Source of the DNA: Takakia lepidozioides
Taxonomy: Eukaryota > Streptophyta > Takakiopsida > Takakiales > Takakiaceae
Assembly (NCBI GenBank): GCA_030704615.1
Contig: CM060731.1
Coordinates: 74,566,756-74,630,755, forward strand
Length of the DNA stretch: 64,000 bases
Direction of reading: 5' to 3'
Shown: in pieces, positions 45,635 to 55,543 of the stretch
Layout: each line of letters opens with the position of its first letter
Position numbering within the stretch: the stretch's first letter is position 1
Position numbers and translations under genes: made by a program
The notes under the pieces: generated by a model
Told to the model about the DNA's origin: nothing
Seen by the model: only the letters and a program-made list of their open reading frames with translations
Database searches by the model: none

Positions 45635-46545
45635 TGTTAGAGGACTGTAGGGGACTTAGACACTTATACGGGATCTGTAGGGTACCCTTAATTTTTGCAC
45701 AGACTGAGACCAACAGGAGCCTTAGGGGTGACAGCAGCGCACTGTAGAGGGGGGGGTTAGCCCGTCACAGTCGTCACAGCACACAGCCGACACAGCCCAA
45801 CACAGCCCGTCACAGTCGTCACAGCCCACACAGCACAACACAGCCACACAGCCAGTCACAGCCCGACACAGCCACACACACAGCCAGTCACAGCCCGTCA
45901 CACACAGCCAGTCACGACACAGTCACGATCATAGGGAACGAAGAGTAGGACAGGGAACGACTGTGGGGAACAACACCTGTGAAGGGAACATGTTAGTTCA
46001 CAGACGACGGTTAGAGAGGGAAACGGTTAGAACCGCGGATAGGAGGATAAAGGGAGAAACGGGGAATGAAGGGGGATCATCATTATTCGGAGGAGGACTT
46101 CGAGTCAGGGGAGCGGAGAGGCAAGATGGAGAGCACGATGAAGGAGAAAAGAGGATTAGTAGATGCTTGTTATATGCAAAGCTGTAGTGATATTGTAGAG
46201 CAGATTAGAGACATAATGGCTTCGGCCTGATACCTGATAAATCATAATCTGATACTTATACGATACAATCACACTGTGTAGAGAGATCTGAGTGAAGCTG
46301 TGGATTGAATGGATGAGTGAAGGAAACCGATAGATTGATGAAGCAAACTGATACTTAATTATCAATGGTAAGGTAGCTAAGATGAATGCGAAAAGGGAAA
46401 CAAATAGGAAACACCCCCATGATACACTAGCTGTAGGTCATGACTGATTGTTCTGCGCGGGCTGAGTACTTAGAGATTTCCAACTCTTCTATCTTGGAGT
46501 TTCCGCCTCGGATAGCGAAGGGATGGGTGAGTAAAAGCCGCGACA
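45635..46545 (+). repeat. Family 1 copy 2, 3' LTR
   Basis: 911 bp, TGTTAGAGG ... AAAGCCGCGACA; two bases (CG) are missing from the GCGCGACA end seen in the other LTRs. The minisatellite is at about 45768-45930. Confidence 0.95.
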
Positions 46546-46855
46546 CTCCTCCACTCAGAAAATGGACAGACAGAAATGCACAAGCTGAATCTAGACAGAG
46601 AATGTGCTTATGACAGCACACCCCTTTCGAAGCCAAACATGCAAATGAGGGACAGACCTACAAAGCACGGAAGAGACAGAACAGAAAGAAGAAGAATATT
46701 GACACGCAATTTAATCTGCCAAGTATTTAGACAATCCCTCCCCGGATCATGGCCCCTAATGAAGTCCGCATGATACTATTCGACACTCATGAGGTTGTGC
46801 TCACCTTCGGAATAAGTGGTGAGAGACTACAAATATGCCCATAAAATGCACTCAC
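46546..46855. other. H2 intron sequence next to the insertion
   Basis: Lies between the right border of family-1 copy 2 and the donor CATCT|GTGAGT of the H2 exon at 46856. No exon was convincing. It is presumably H2 intron or lost exon sequence. Confidence 0.35.
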
Positions 46856-47132
46856 AGATGGAGACGGTGTGCCTGCACCACGTTTTTTCCCTGCGTGCGC
46901 CACTGTGCCTGCATGTGCGTCCTCTGACATGGAGTCGGCTGAATTCCCAGTCCCTTCCTGTACTGCTCCCTTTTGTGGTGGGAGGTAAGGATCGTCGTCG
47001 TCTATGTCAAAAATTACTTTGGGCTTGGCAGTTGTACGAGTCATGATGACGAGTCGGGCACTTCGTCTTGCCGGACCTTTGATAGGAGCTCCACGAGACC
47101 GTGCCTTCCGACGTGGTTTCACACCCGTAATC
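46856..47132 (-). CDS. H2: second exon, basic/acidic N-terminal region
   Basis: Bounded by TTTTTGCAG|GATTAC and CATCT|GTGAGT. It encodes ITGVKPRRKARSRGAPIKGP then ARRSARLVIMTRT and an acidic run FDIDDDDPYLPPQ, ending GAGTPSPS. The Arg/Lys-rich start suits DNA binding or nuclear import. The splice phase with the exon at 47493 is exact (AG|G). Confidence 0.5.
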
Positions 47133-47492
47133 CTGCAAAAATACTTCCATTGCAGCCCACAGGTTACTTGACTATCTCCCATCTTAAACGACTAATACAA
47201 GACAAATGCAGCTCATACCCTAATGTTCGTAAAGGAGTTGGAAAACGATGAAGTGCCTTACCGCTGTCCCAATGGCTGCCCGTCAAATGCGGTTCACTCC
47301 CGCCTACTGCTATGAATGCACTCTTATACCCTAAACTACACTCAACTTGTACTTTTCAAGCCTTTTCTACTTTCACACCAACAGCGCCGCCTCTCGATCA
47401 CACCTCATCTACCGTGCAAATGGGAAGAGATCACACTGTTAGCCATGCATGCATTGTCAAAGGATTGGGTCACTGAGTTGTTTGATCCTTAC

Positions 47493-47605
47493 CTTTCGAA
47501 GTCCTGCTTCAACTTCATCGTGGCATCCTTCACGATGGCAATATTAGCCTCACGTAGCTTCTCATACTCAGTGAGAGGAGCAATGACAACCTTGGACTTC
47601 ACCAT
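47493..47605 (-). CDS. H2: first exon
   Basis: An ATG at 47605 opens MVKSKVVIAPLTEYEKLREA and then NIAIVKDATMKLKQDFER up to the donor GAAAG|GTAAGG. 'Y-E-x-L-R-x-x-x-I' is a pattern I know from the N-termini of plant transposon-associated proteins. This gives H2 a start; its next recognisable exons beyond 46856 lie at 23930 and lower, on the far side of the nested insertions. Confidence 0.5.
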
Positions 47606-47716
47606 GAATGATCATGTAGCTCACTAGCACATACCGCAAGAGGTAGATATATTGTAGAGAGAGCACTGAGGACACAAAGTTGTAGAGACTCTACAGGGCA
47701 TTGCATACTACGAGCT

Positions 47717-47959
47717 ATGAATGTTCAACGTCTGTTCGGCCATCATGGTGCATATGAGCCACGCATGCGATTACGAGATGACAGACTATGGCAACTCGAG
47801 GAGGTGTACGCCATATCAAATGGGAACAAGAAAATGCTTTGCAATTGCACTGAATATTATGGATCCAAATGGAAGTTGTTGGAGACAGTGAAGAAGCACT
47901 ACCTCAAACATAAGAGGGATCCAACTTTGCGCAGCTGTACTATTCCGATACATCCATAG
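47717..47959 (+). CDS. Start of a divergent transposase-associated gene
   Basis: An 80-codon frame with RLWQLEEVYAISNGNKKMLC, then NCTEYYGSKWKLLETVKKHYLKHKRDPTL. The pattern 'G-N-x-x-x-x-C-x-C-x(n)-V-x-x-H-x-x-x-x-x-R-D-P' resembles the Transpos_assoc zinc-binding N-terminus of plant CACTA transposases. It is divergent from H2 with about 110 bp between starts, as expected for a two-gene CACTA-like element. The gene is cut short: an LTR-like sequence begins at 48104. Confidence 0.4.
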   Translation: MNVQRLFGHHGAYEPRMRLRDDRLWQLEEVYAISNGNKKMLCNCTEYYGSKWKLLETVKKHYLKHKRDPTLRSCTIPIHP

Positions 47960-48103
47960 GAAGTACATTGTCCTTCAAGACTTAGCAATCTCCAAGTTTG
48001 AATTTCGAAACCATTTTGGTATGGTAGTAGTAGCCATGACTTCACCACTCCACATGTCGAAAGTTGATTGGCGAGTTGTAGTCATGTAGTTGTGTCTATG
48101 ACT

Positions 48104-48527
48104 GTGTCATGGTTTTAGTCATGGTTATCTAGAATTACCTACTTCTAGTTAACTACGACATTTTAGATATTTATATTTATATTTTGTGTGTTGGGACTTC
48201 ATTTGGTCTCATATGCCAAGTGAGGTGTCAAGCCTCACTTGGAACATGGGGATGGGTTTTCCCCTTGTGAGGGTTGAGGAGGGCTCATCTTCTTGTAGTT
48301 GAGCCTCCATGAGCTTCTCTCACCTCTATAGCTCTATGTATTGAGAGGGAGTGTGTTGAGGGCTTTGTAGGGTGGATTCCCTTAGCAAGGGTGCCCTTGG
48401 CTTGACTTAGTTTATGTGATAGAGTGGATTTCACTTGGAAGGACTAGGGCTTGTTCTTAGTGTGATTGCTTCATGCTTTGAGAGTTTTCATTGTCTTCCA
48501 CTTCTCTCATTTCTCATCTCTTATCAC
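48104..48527 (+). repeat. LTR-like 424-bp sequence, second copy
   Basis: TGTCATGGTTTTAGTCATGG ... CATCTCTTATCA, the plus-strand counterpart of 23964-24384. TATA-rich sequence (ATTTATATTTATATTTTGTG) lies at about 48170-48190. It is a candidate 5' LTR of the family-2 element that follows. Confidence 0.6.
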
Positions 48528-49826
48528 TACAAAAAGATCACCTTATGCTTGTGAGTGCGGAGTGTAAGGATTAGTTTTGCACTTGTATGTTAAAGAGATT
48601 GAGAGCTAGGAGAATTTAGCTCTTGTATCACAAGGCTTGCAAGGGGTTGCAAAGAAAGGTGCTCGAGTATTGCATGCACCAAGGAGTTGGAGAGCTTGAG
48701 AAGAAAGCTCTTGAGTCACAAGATTTTGCAAGGATTGCAAGGAGGAAGTCTTATGTGTGTGGAAGCATGGATTCTAGGGTTTGAGAATCTTTTGTATGCA
48801 TTATGGAGTCAATGGTGTGTGCCATGGCTTGTGGAGAGCAACTAAAGGATTGTTAGTGCTCATTTCACTATCAATCTAGGGTTAAGCAAGTTCAAAGTGT
48901 GGATGTTGTGGAAAGGAAGCCAAGGAGCTACATAGGCTTGGGCTTGAAGACAACAAGGGCAAGCACTTGGAGAGCACTAAGAAGCTCAAGAGGTTTTGAA
49001 AGGGAGCATGTGAAGAAATCTTCCAATCATGGTGGTGTGGAGCCAAGCTTAGGGCGCCATTGGAAGGGCTTGGAGAACATATGGTGCGAAATCCTTGAAG
49101 GGAAATCATCATTCAATGTATGCATAGCTTCACCCTAACTATGCAATGTGACAAGAGGGGGAAGCAATACTTGGCTATTCATGCTCTTGGTAGTGCGAGC
49201 TTTGTGGTGGATAGTTGACCAAGCAAGTGGTGCATGTGTGGAGCATGCTCTCTTGAGTTTGTAAGTTCAAGTTTGAGAAGGGGAGCTCTTGAACTAGCAA
49301 GAGGCGAATGTAAGTCCTTGACTTCTATGCTTCTACTCAAGCAAAAATATGGTCTCTAGGTGGTCATAAGAGACATCTTTTTGCTCTCTTCCATCCCAAT
49401 GTGCAACCAAGAGTGGTCCAACTCAACTTGCAAATCATTGTCCCCCAAATCAATCCCCCTTCTAGTCCTTGGGATTTGGTTGCAAACTACCATATCTCCA
49501 TTGCCGAGCAATCATGCATTTGTCTCCTCATCACTTGACAATTGCTCCAAATCAACACAAATTATCTCAATGTGTAGGAGCAATGCTTGTCACTTACAAT
49601 AATGCTTCCAAGCAATCCACCTTGGATCCCACTCTCACGCCATATGCCTCCTTTGGGGTCTTGCACTAATCCATCATCCATATGCTCCCCTTGGTCATTG
49701 AATGCATGTTCCATGACCTCTTGGCCTATGTGTTGCTCTCCTTCATTGTAACATGAATCAACACCTCTCCACTTCACACACAAATAGATCTCAAGGCCTT
49801 CTCTTCATTACAAACCCTAGTAGTGT
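48528..49826. other. Non-coding leader, no gene seen
   Basis: Rich in GAGAGCTTGAGAAGAAAGCTC-type motifs, with short direct repeats such as 'CACAAG-ATTTTGCAAGGATTGCAAGG'. No frame longer than about 80 codons looks real. It may be the leader or a longer LTR of the following element; the corresponding part is missing from family-2 copy A. Confidence 0.4.
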
Positions 49827-50230
49827 ATGCTCAGACTGTACCTCTGTTAGTATACCAAACAAGAGCTTGTTCCTTTGACTATACCTCTGTTGAGGTATCA
49901 CCATATGTGAACCCTAATGTGAGACTATACCTCTGTTAGTATACCAAACAGGAGCTTGTCCATTTTACTATACCTCTATTGAGGTATCACCATATGTGAA
50001 CCCTAATCAGCTCATATTATACCTTTGTTAGTATACCAAACAAGAGTTTGTTCCTTTTAATATATCTCTGTTGAGGTATCACCATATGTGGACCCTAATC
50101 AGCTCAGACTATACCTCTGTTAGTATACCAAACAGAACCCTAATTTTCAGACTATACCTCTATAAAAGTATCATCAACATAAGGGACCCTAGCAACCTCA
50201 AACTATACCTCTGTTAAGGTATCAACATTG
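49827..50230. repeat. Tandem hairpin-forming CTATACCTCTGTT repeats
   Basis: Three full units of about 94 bp plus partial units. Each unit has two small hairpins: TATACCTCTGTTAGTATACC and ATACCTCTGTTGAGGTAT (stem ATACCTC/GAGGTAT, loop TGTT), separated by AAACAAGAGCTTGTTCC-type sequence and CACCATATGTGAACCCTAAT. Confidence 0.75.
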
Positions 50231-51202
50231 AAAGGACTTAGTGAAATTTAAGGGCCTTTGGAGGATTGTTTGGAAGATATTTGAGGGCCCTTGGAGGATT
50301 GTTTGGAGGATCTTTGGGGTCCTTGGAGGAGTATTGGAGGACCCTTCGAGGAGCTTTGGTGATCAATGTTGAAGAGCTCTTGAAGGATTGATTGAGGGAT
50401 ATTTGAAGGATATTTGCCATGGCCATACAAGCGAGTGGATAGAGACAGGAGGGAGAGTGGTGGGATGAGAGCATTCTGGGGTTAGGAATTGCTTTAGTTT
50501 CTCTTCTCCATAGTCTTTCACCATCTCTGTAGGCCAAAACCTTTCCGTAGATGGAGGCAAGAATCAGTCCGGGTTTGGGCAGGGGTGTCCTTGCAGGAGC
50601 GACACTGTGGAGTGTTTTTGGTGTAGGGGAGTTGTTGTTTTGATTTTCTTGTGTTTGGATCCCTTCCACACCTGCATGCTTGACTGTGCGCCATGTTAGC
50701 TTTGTGTGGGCGCTTGTTTTCATAGGAGATTGGTCCGGATTTGATCACCGGCCAATCCTAGAGTATGCTGTCGGTGGTGAGGTTGGAGTGATGACCAGCA
50801 AGACCACCAGTGTTTCTTCTATGGTGAGGCTGGGTTGATGACCAGCAGACCATACGAGTGCTTGCGGTGGATGCAGGTGCAGGTACATGTCTATGTTAGA
50901 AACCTATTATTCCTGCTTGAACCAGTAGCCGCAATAGGTTCTCCACCCGGTTACCTTGTGGAAAGTGGGGATTAGAGACAGGTTGACAACCGGTTGGGTT
51001 GTGAGTTCTCATCACGGAGGTGCCACCAGTTGCTGAGGGGAGTGCCAGTACAAGCACCAGCGATACTAGTGGGTACACAAGACGAGGTGTGCGGTTTAGG
51101 CCACCTTCACCTTCAGTGTCTTCTGAGGAAGGTTCAGACTCGGAGTTAGGAGGATTCTCGCCGAGGGTGCAAGTCATTTTTGTGCCATTGTTGTGAGACA
51201 CA
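50231..51202 (+). other. Family 2 copy B 5' leader
   Basis: Starts with TTTGGAGGATTGTTTGGA units of about 25 bp (50240-50350) and continues non-coding to the gag start. It is homologous, inverted, to 32841-33658. The minus-strand open frames here (50238-50748) are antisense to this leader. Confidence 0.6.
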
Positions 51203-52120
51203 ATGGAGGAGATGTATGGAGCTACCAAGGGGCCATGTAGGTACTCTGGAGCTGTGGGCACCATCGAGCTTGATGACTTCATACAAGAGTCTGACAGTTG
51301 GTGTGATTTGCAGCAAATACGCAATCCACAACTGTTTACGCCCTTTATGGCGTGGAAGGGGCTATTCCAGCACCTTGAGGGGCCGCCCATGGTTGATTAC
51401 CATGAATTTAGGCGGGGACATGCGGTGGAGATTGAGGAGTGGCGAGAGTATTGGTCACCTAACTATGTTTCCATCACTAGAGGCACAAGGGCAGCGGCGA
51501 CACCAGCAGCTATACAAACATCTCCAACTGCAAGCACTAGTAGTGGGACAAGTGGTACAGGAGCTGGGAAATCCATTCAAGCTCCTCCTGCAGCATCAGC
51601 ACCCGTGCCTGCCTTTAACCCAGTTGTGGAGTTCTTCGAGGAGTTGAGGAGAAACTACCAAGGGATAAGGACAGAGAAGTTGCGGAGCTGGCAAGAGTTC
51701 CAACGAAGGTCTACTGAGAGTTTGAGGTAGGCTTACACTCGCATGAGGCGCTTGATAAACGTAACCCAAGGGGTTATAGAAGCTCAGGTAGTCCAGTTCT
51801 GGTATGGGATCATAGATAAGGAGTTGAGGAGAAGGGTGCGGGATGCAACTCTCCTACAAGTGGACCAACCCGCCTTAGCAAATGTATTTTTGCTGGCAGA
51901 GCGGATAGAGCTCAATATGGTGGAGGAGTGAGTGGTTATGGTGGGGTTTGGCAAAGAGACACAGCAAAGTGGGGCTCCTAGCCAACAACAACCACTGTCC
52001 CAACGTGTTCAAGGCAACAAAGGGGCTCAGGTGAAGCCGAGGGAAGGACAGAGAGGATCTCAGATGCAGAGGTCTCTTCCTTCATTCTCAGGCCAACAAT
52101 AGTAGGGTGTGACTTGTTGG
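51203..52120 (+). pseudogene. Family 2 copy B Gag
   Basis: ATG at 51203 opens MEEMYGATKGPCRYSGAVGT, then WCDLQQIRNPQLFTPFMAWK, FRRGHAVEIEEWREYW, a Ser/Thr/Ala-rich linker and NPVVEFFEELRRNYQGIRTE. A TAG at 51728 and a TGA at 51929 interrupt one continuous frame (FQRRSTESLR, then AYTRMRRLINVTQGV ... LNMVEE, then VVMVGFGKETQQ). Copy A has Glu at the first and CGA (Arg) at the second stop. The central part resembles plant retrotransposon Gag. Confidence 0.75.
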
Positions 52121-52698
52121 GATTGTGGAGGACCCCATGTCAAGAAGGATTGCCCGGAGAGAGGCAAAGGGCCGGCACAGGCATAGCCTACACAACTACA
52201 GTGTGGGCATTGTGGAAAGTATGGGCACGAGGAGGCCCATTGTTATGGCTTACATCCTGAGCTACGACCAGGCCAATTCCAAGGGAATAATGGTGGCCGA
52301 GGACGAGGCAATGTAGTCCAGAGAGGTAGAGGAGGCAGAGGTCGTGGTGGAGGTCGTAACCAAAACCAGGGAGCACGAGGTCAAGGTCATGACCAAGGCA
52401 TGGTGGATAGGCTTGCCCAGCTAGAGCAACGTCTTGCTACTATGGCCACTACGCATGTTGCGCCAGCTCCAAGGCCTGAGGTTCAAGCCCCACCTGCACA
52501 TCCTCCTATGCCTAGGGAAGACCAGATTGGTATGGGCTTCATGTGTGGAGCCGCACTTGCAAGACCATTGCATGTGGACTCTGCAGCTGCTGTCACTCGA
52601 GCAGCAACGCGTGCTCCTAAGTCAAGAGGAGCAGATATGGATTTTGATCCACAAAGGGGGAAGCAAGTCGACAGACAAAGCTTCCACAGTCTTTCACC
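52121..52698 (+). pseudogene. Family 2 copy B nucleocapsid region
   Basis: Two CCHC knuckles: CWDCGGPHVKKDC-type sequence at about 52110-52155 and CGHCGKYGHEEAHC at about 52203-52245. A GRGRGN/RGGRGRGGGRNQNQ stretch follows, then MVDRLAQLEQRLATMATTHV (short coiled coil) and GFMCGAAL. A frameshift lies near 52315. Confidence 0.75.
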
Positions 52699-53531
52699 TT
52701 GGCTGAGACAGTGCCAACTACACTATTGATGGTATCCGCTCACCCAAGTGTGTCAGAGGTAGAGCCACAAGTGCCAGTGGGGAGAGTTGGTGTGGCTCGA
52801 GAAATGCCAGTGGGTGGTGCTGCAAAGCAAGGTGCAGCCAGTACATTGTTGGGGGCGGCTACGGCTACTTGCCAAGCTCCATTGTTTTCTACAATGACCA
52901 TTGCAATGCCAGGGATTCGGCCAGCTGCTGTATTCAGACTAGCAGCTAAACTCTGTGAGAGTGGTGATACATCGGCACTATCTGCAGGGATAGCGGATAA
53001 TGTGCAGTGCATGGATGCCCTGGACTCAAAGGTGAAGACAGCGGCAGCTGCACCATGGCAAGCGGCAGCTGCAAGGTTGCAGGAGTTGCCAGCTAGGCCA
53101 GCCATTGAGCGCAGCATGGTGACTCCTGGGGTAGTCCTGGTGGACAATCAGGATGAAGTGTTTCAATTGGGTGGCCCAACCGGGAAGAGGTATAGGCCAC
53201 TGCGGGTCTTGTTGGATTCAGGAGCACAGCCATTGATGTTGGGGAGAGCAGCAATTGCAGGCTTGGGCCTTACAGAGGCGGACTTGGAGCCTTGCCCTTT
53301 CCAAATTCAAACATCTTTGGGTGGTTCAGAGAAGGCGCGAGGGATTACACGCCATGAGCTCTTCATTCGATTGCAGACAGATCATCCTACGGATGGTTCA
53401 GTCATGAGAGCTAAAGCCATTGTTACAGATGCAATGTCCTATAATGTGCTTGTTGGTGGGGCTGTGTTATATCCAATGGGATTTACTCTGGACTTTTGGG
53501 AGGAAACGACATCCTATAGGCCGGAGTGGTA
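52699..53531 (+). CDS. Family 2 copy B aspartic protease
   Basis: One open frame of 277 codons. An Ala/Val-rich N-terminal half (VPVGRVGVAREMPVGGAAKQ; TMTIAMPGIRPAAVF) is followed by VLVDNQDEVFQL and the protease domain: VLLDSGAQPLMLGRAAIAGL with the catalytic Asp, then TRHELFIRLQTD, SYNVLVGGAVLYPMGFTLDF. D-S-G-A and the later (V/I)-L-(V/I)-G are the two conserved retropepsin features. The frame ends at a TAG after YRPEW, where copy A reads CAG. Confidence 0.8.
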
Positions 53532-54090
53532 GTCAGGGGATGGCCGACGTGCACTGCTCCCAGTGCGGTTATTGGGAATGTAGCGGTGGATCATAGGAAC
53601 ATGATGCCCACATTGGCTGCATTCTCAGGGGTGGTGGCTTGGGGTGGTGAGCTCTTGGAGGGCAATAGTCATGCAGATGATAGACCACCATCTAATGAGG
53701 ACAAACAAATGGCATACAAGGCTGAGTTGTTTCCTCATGTGCTTGTGCATATTCCATTGTGGGGTACGGTTGGGAATTTGCAACGAGTAGCAGGCGAGAG
53801 TATGCACCAAGCATGGCAGGAGGCCTTTCCATTGATGAGTGAGGGGAGTTCAGTGACATCACCCGGACCTCCTCAATTAGCTCCTTTGGACACAGTGCCC
53901 ATTACCTAGAACCATTTGAACTCGGGCTTGTTTGCTTAGACCTGTTTGGAGGCATGAGCACTGGGCTGAAGGATGTGTTGCAGCAGGGATTAAAGTATAC
54001 AAGTACTTGTATGTGAGAAGGATATGAGATAGCTCGGGTATTTCCGCACATCGCATCTCACACCGATATCCTGATTGTGAGGTTTTACTT
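53532..54090 (+). pseudogene. Family 2 copy B: methyltransferase fragment
   Basis: 53526-53909 is the protease-methyltransferase linker (AFSGVVAWGGELLEGNSHAD; SPGPPQLAPLDTV). It is followed, across a stop and a frame change, by VCLDLFGGMSTGLKDVLQQG (about 53925-53990), which is motif I. A damaged KYLYV segment and a few residues of the next helix follow. Nothing recognisable follows about 54085. The sister copy shows motif I is real. Confidence 0.7.
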
Positions 54091-54930
54091 ACTATTCATG
54101 AGCAGAAACCATGAGCCATGAGCCATGAGCCGCATGAGCCGCATGAGCGGTGAGCCGAAGTCTAAGATACGCGGATTTCATGAGCGGACTCCTCCAAATT
54201 TGGAAATGCGGCAGATTAAACAAGTATTAAAATAATAGTTTTTTATTTGACCTTGCCGTTTTTGGACGTTCCAGATCATGTAATGCGGCGAAGATATGTC
54301 GTCAGTAACAAGTCCGCTCATGGTTTTAGATCCGCTCATGGAAATAAGTGACCGTGCAACGGGAAATCCAGTATACCACTGCAAAAGGACGTCGCATACT
54401 GGCCTGTATAGAGTATTCCGCGGTTTTACATGCCTTAACATTGGAATGAAGCTGACCCTTTTGCCGCGATTGAACCAATGGAGTCTGCACCAATACAGTC
54501 TGCAGTACTTCACAATTCTGTCTTCTTCGGGTATTCGGCGGGAAAGGTTTGCAACTGAACTGGGAAATAGGGTGCCGCATTAGGGTTCGCACGTGCGAAA
54601 TTTCGGAGCGGTTTGGTGTTGGCGAAGGCCGCCTCTCTGGGGGTACCTACGACGATACTTGGAAATTCGGCGCCGCATTTCCTTGTCGGAGGTCGAATGA
54701 GGAGAGCAAGTTTTCGGAAAGCAGAAAAACATGAACCCTCCAACATACAAAAATACATGCACGTGGAAACAAGTGAACGATATAGTAATATCTTAGTTCG
54801 ATCAAAACAGGTTACTGGTAGGCAAGACATATGTCGGACCTTTCTGTGGCCAGAGTCTGAGGTACTGGCAGCAGTACAGTTCTACTATCCGAAAAGGATG
54901 GGCGTACCATTGGTGGACCGCAAGCCAAGC
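54091..54930. other. Unassigned; CATGAGC repeats and palindrome fragments
   Basis: 54105-54160 is a short array of CATGAGC units; GTCCGCTCATG recurs inverted at about 54310-54345. Parts of the AAATGCGG/CCGCATTT palindrome appear at 54208-54215, 54571-54583 and 54661-54683. The stretch may include the 3' terminal region of the MULE. Confidence 0.45.
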
Positions 54931-55543
54931 TCACTGGTCCCCTGGATCCATATTCAGAAGAGTGTGAACCTCCTGGGGGCTCAACCCTGGTGCATGTATG
55001 AAGTGATGAGTTGTGGAATTACAACGGAGTCTCTTTAGGTACACGTAGTACAAATGCTTGCAAGGGCAGTATGATGCCCCCTTGTTCGCCATGATCTGGA
55101 AGTCGGTGCAATTGCAGGTGGGTAATTCTGAAATGGTGATGGTGTACACCTCATTGCGAACAGCTGAGCCCGCCGTGGCCATCTGATACACACGCCCGAA
55201 TCCTGGTGGGGGCACTTCTGTCGAGCTCTGGATTGTACAGTTCATCCGAAGTGCATTCCCCATCCTTGTCTCGTTCACTTTTGAGGGAGGTCGCCTCTTC
55301 GGTTTCCCCCAACGGTGTGTAGGATGCTTAGAGCTGTCGTGTCCCATTGTTCTTGCTCTCACAGGGGTCGGTGGTGGAGGCTGTGGAAGCGGAAATGGTT
55401 GTGGGGACGTCAGTGCGCTGCACCATCCGAAATCCTGCGGCGGTAAGGGCGTCGGCCTCAACCTGACTCAGATCGCAGCCTGGTTCCACCGGCCACACCG
55501 GGGAGCCTCTGGCATTGTTGTATGCCGTACTTGGGCTTTCCAT
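54931..55543 (-). pseudogene. MULE transposase: C-terminal part with SWIM zinc finger
   Basis: The frame 55461-54931 has a Pro-rich start (QPFPLPQPPPPTPVRA), a basic stretch KPKRRPPSKVNETRMG, and then YTITISELPTCNCTDFQIMA followed by YCPCKHLYYVYLKRL. C-x-C-x(n)-C-x-H is the SWIM finger typical of Mutator-like transposases, involved in DNA binding. Another frame (55543-55328) carries CDLSQVEADALTAAGF, so a frame break or small intron separates it from upstream sequence. Confidence 0.7.

Larger units (their letters stand above)
33659..46545 (+). mobile_element. Family 1 Ty3/gypsy LTR retrotransposon, copy 2
   Basis: A 12,887-bp plus-strand element with two 911-bp LTRs, a primer-binding site and a polypurine tract. 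Its gene order matches copy 1, but the post-integrase region is full length. No clean 5-bp target duplication is present: the left flank ends AGGGC and the right begins CTCCT, though ACTCCTCCA occurs at both borders. It adjoins family-2 copy A on the left and H2 sequence on the right. Frameshifts in gag, protease, RT and integrase show it is inactive. Confidence 0.93.
50231..54090 (+). mobile_element. Family 2 element, copy B (3'-truncated)
   Basis: A plus-strand relative of 25427-33658, with leader, gag, knuckles and protease in fairly good condition and only the first part of the methyltransferase. RT, RNase H and integrase are absent: similarity stops near 54085, shortly after motif I. Stops are present within gag and after protease. 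If 48104-48527 is its 5' LTR, the element starts there. Confidence 0.75.
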
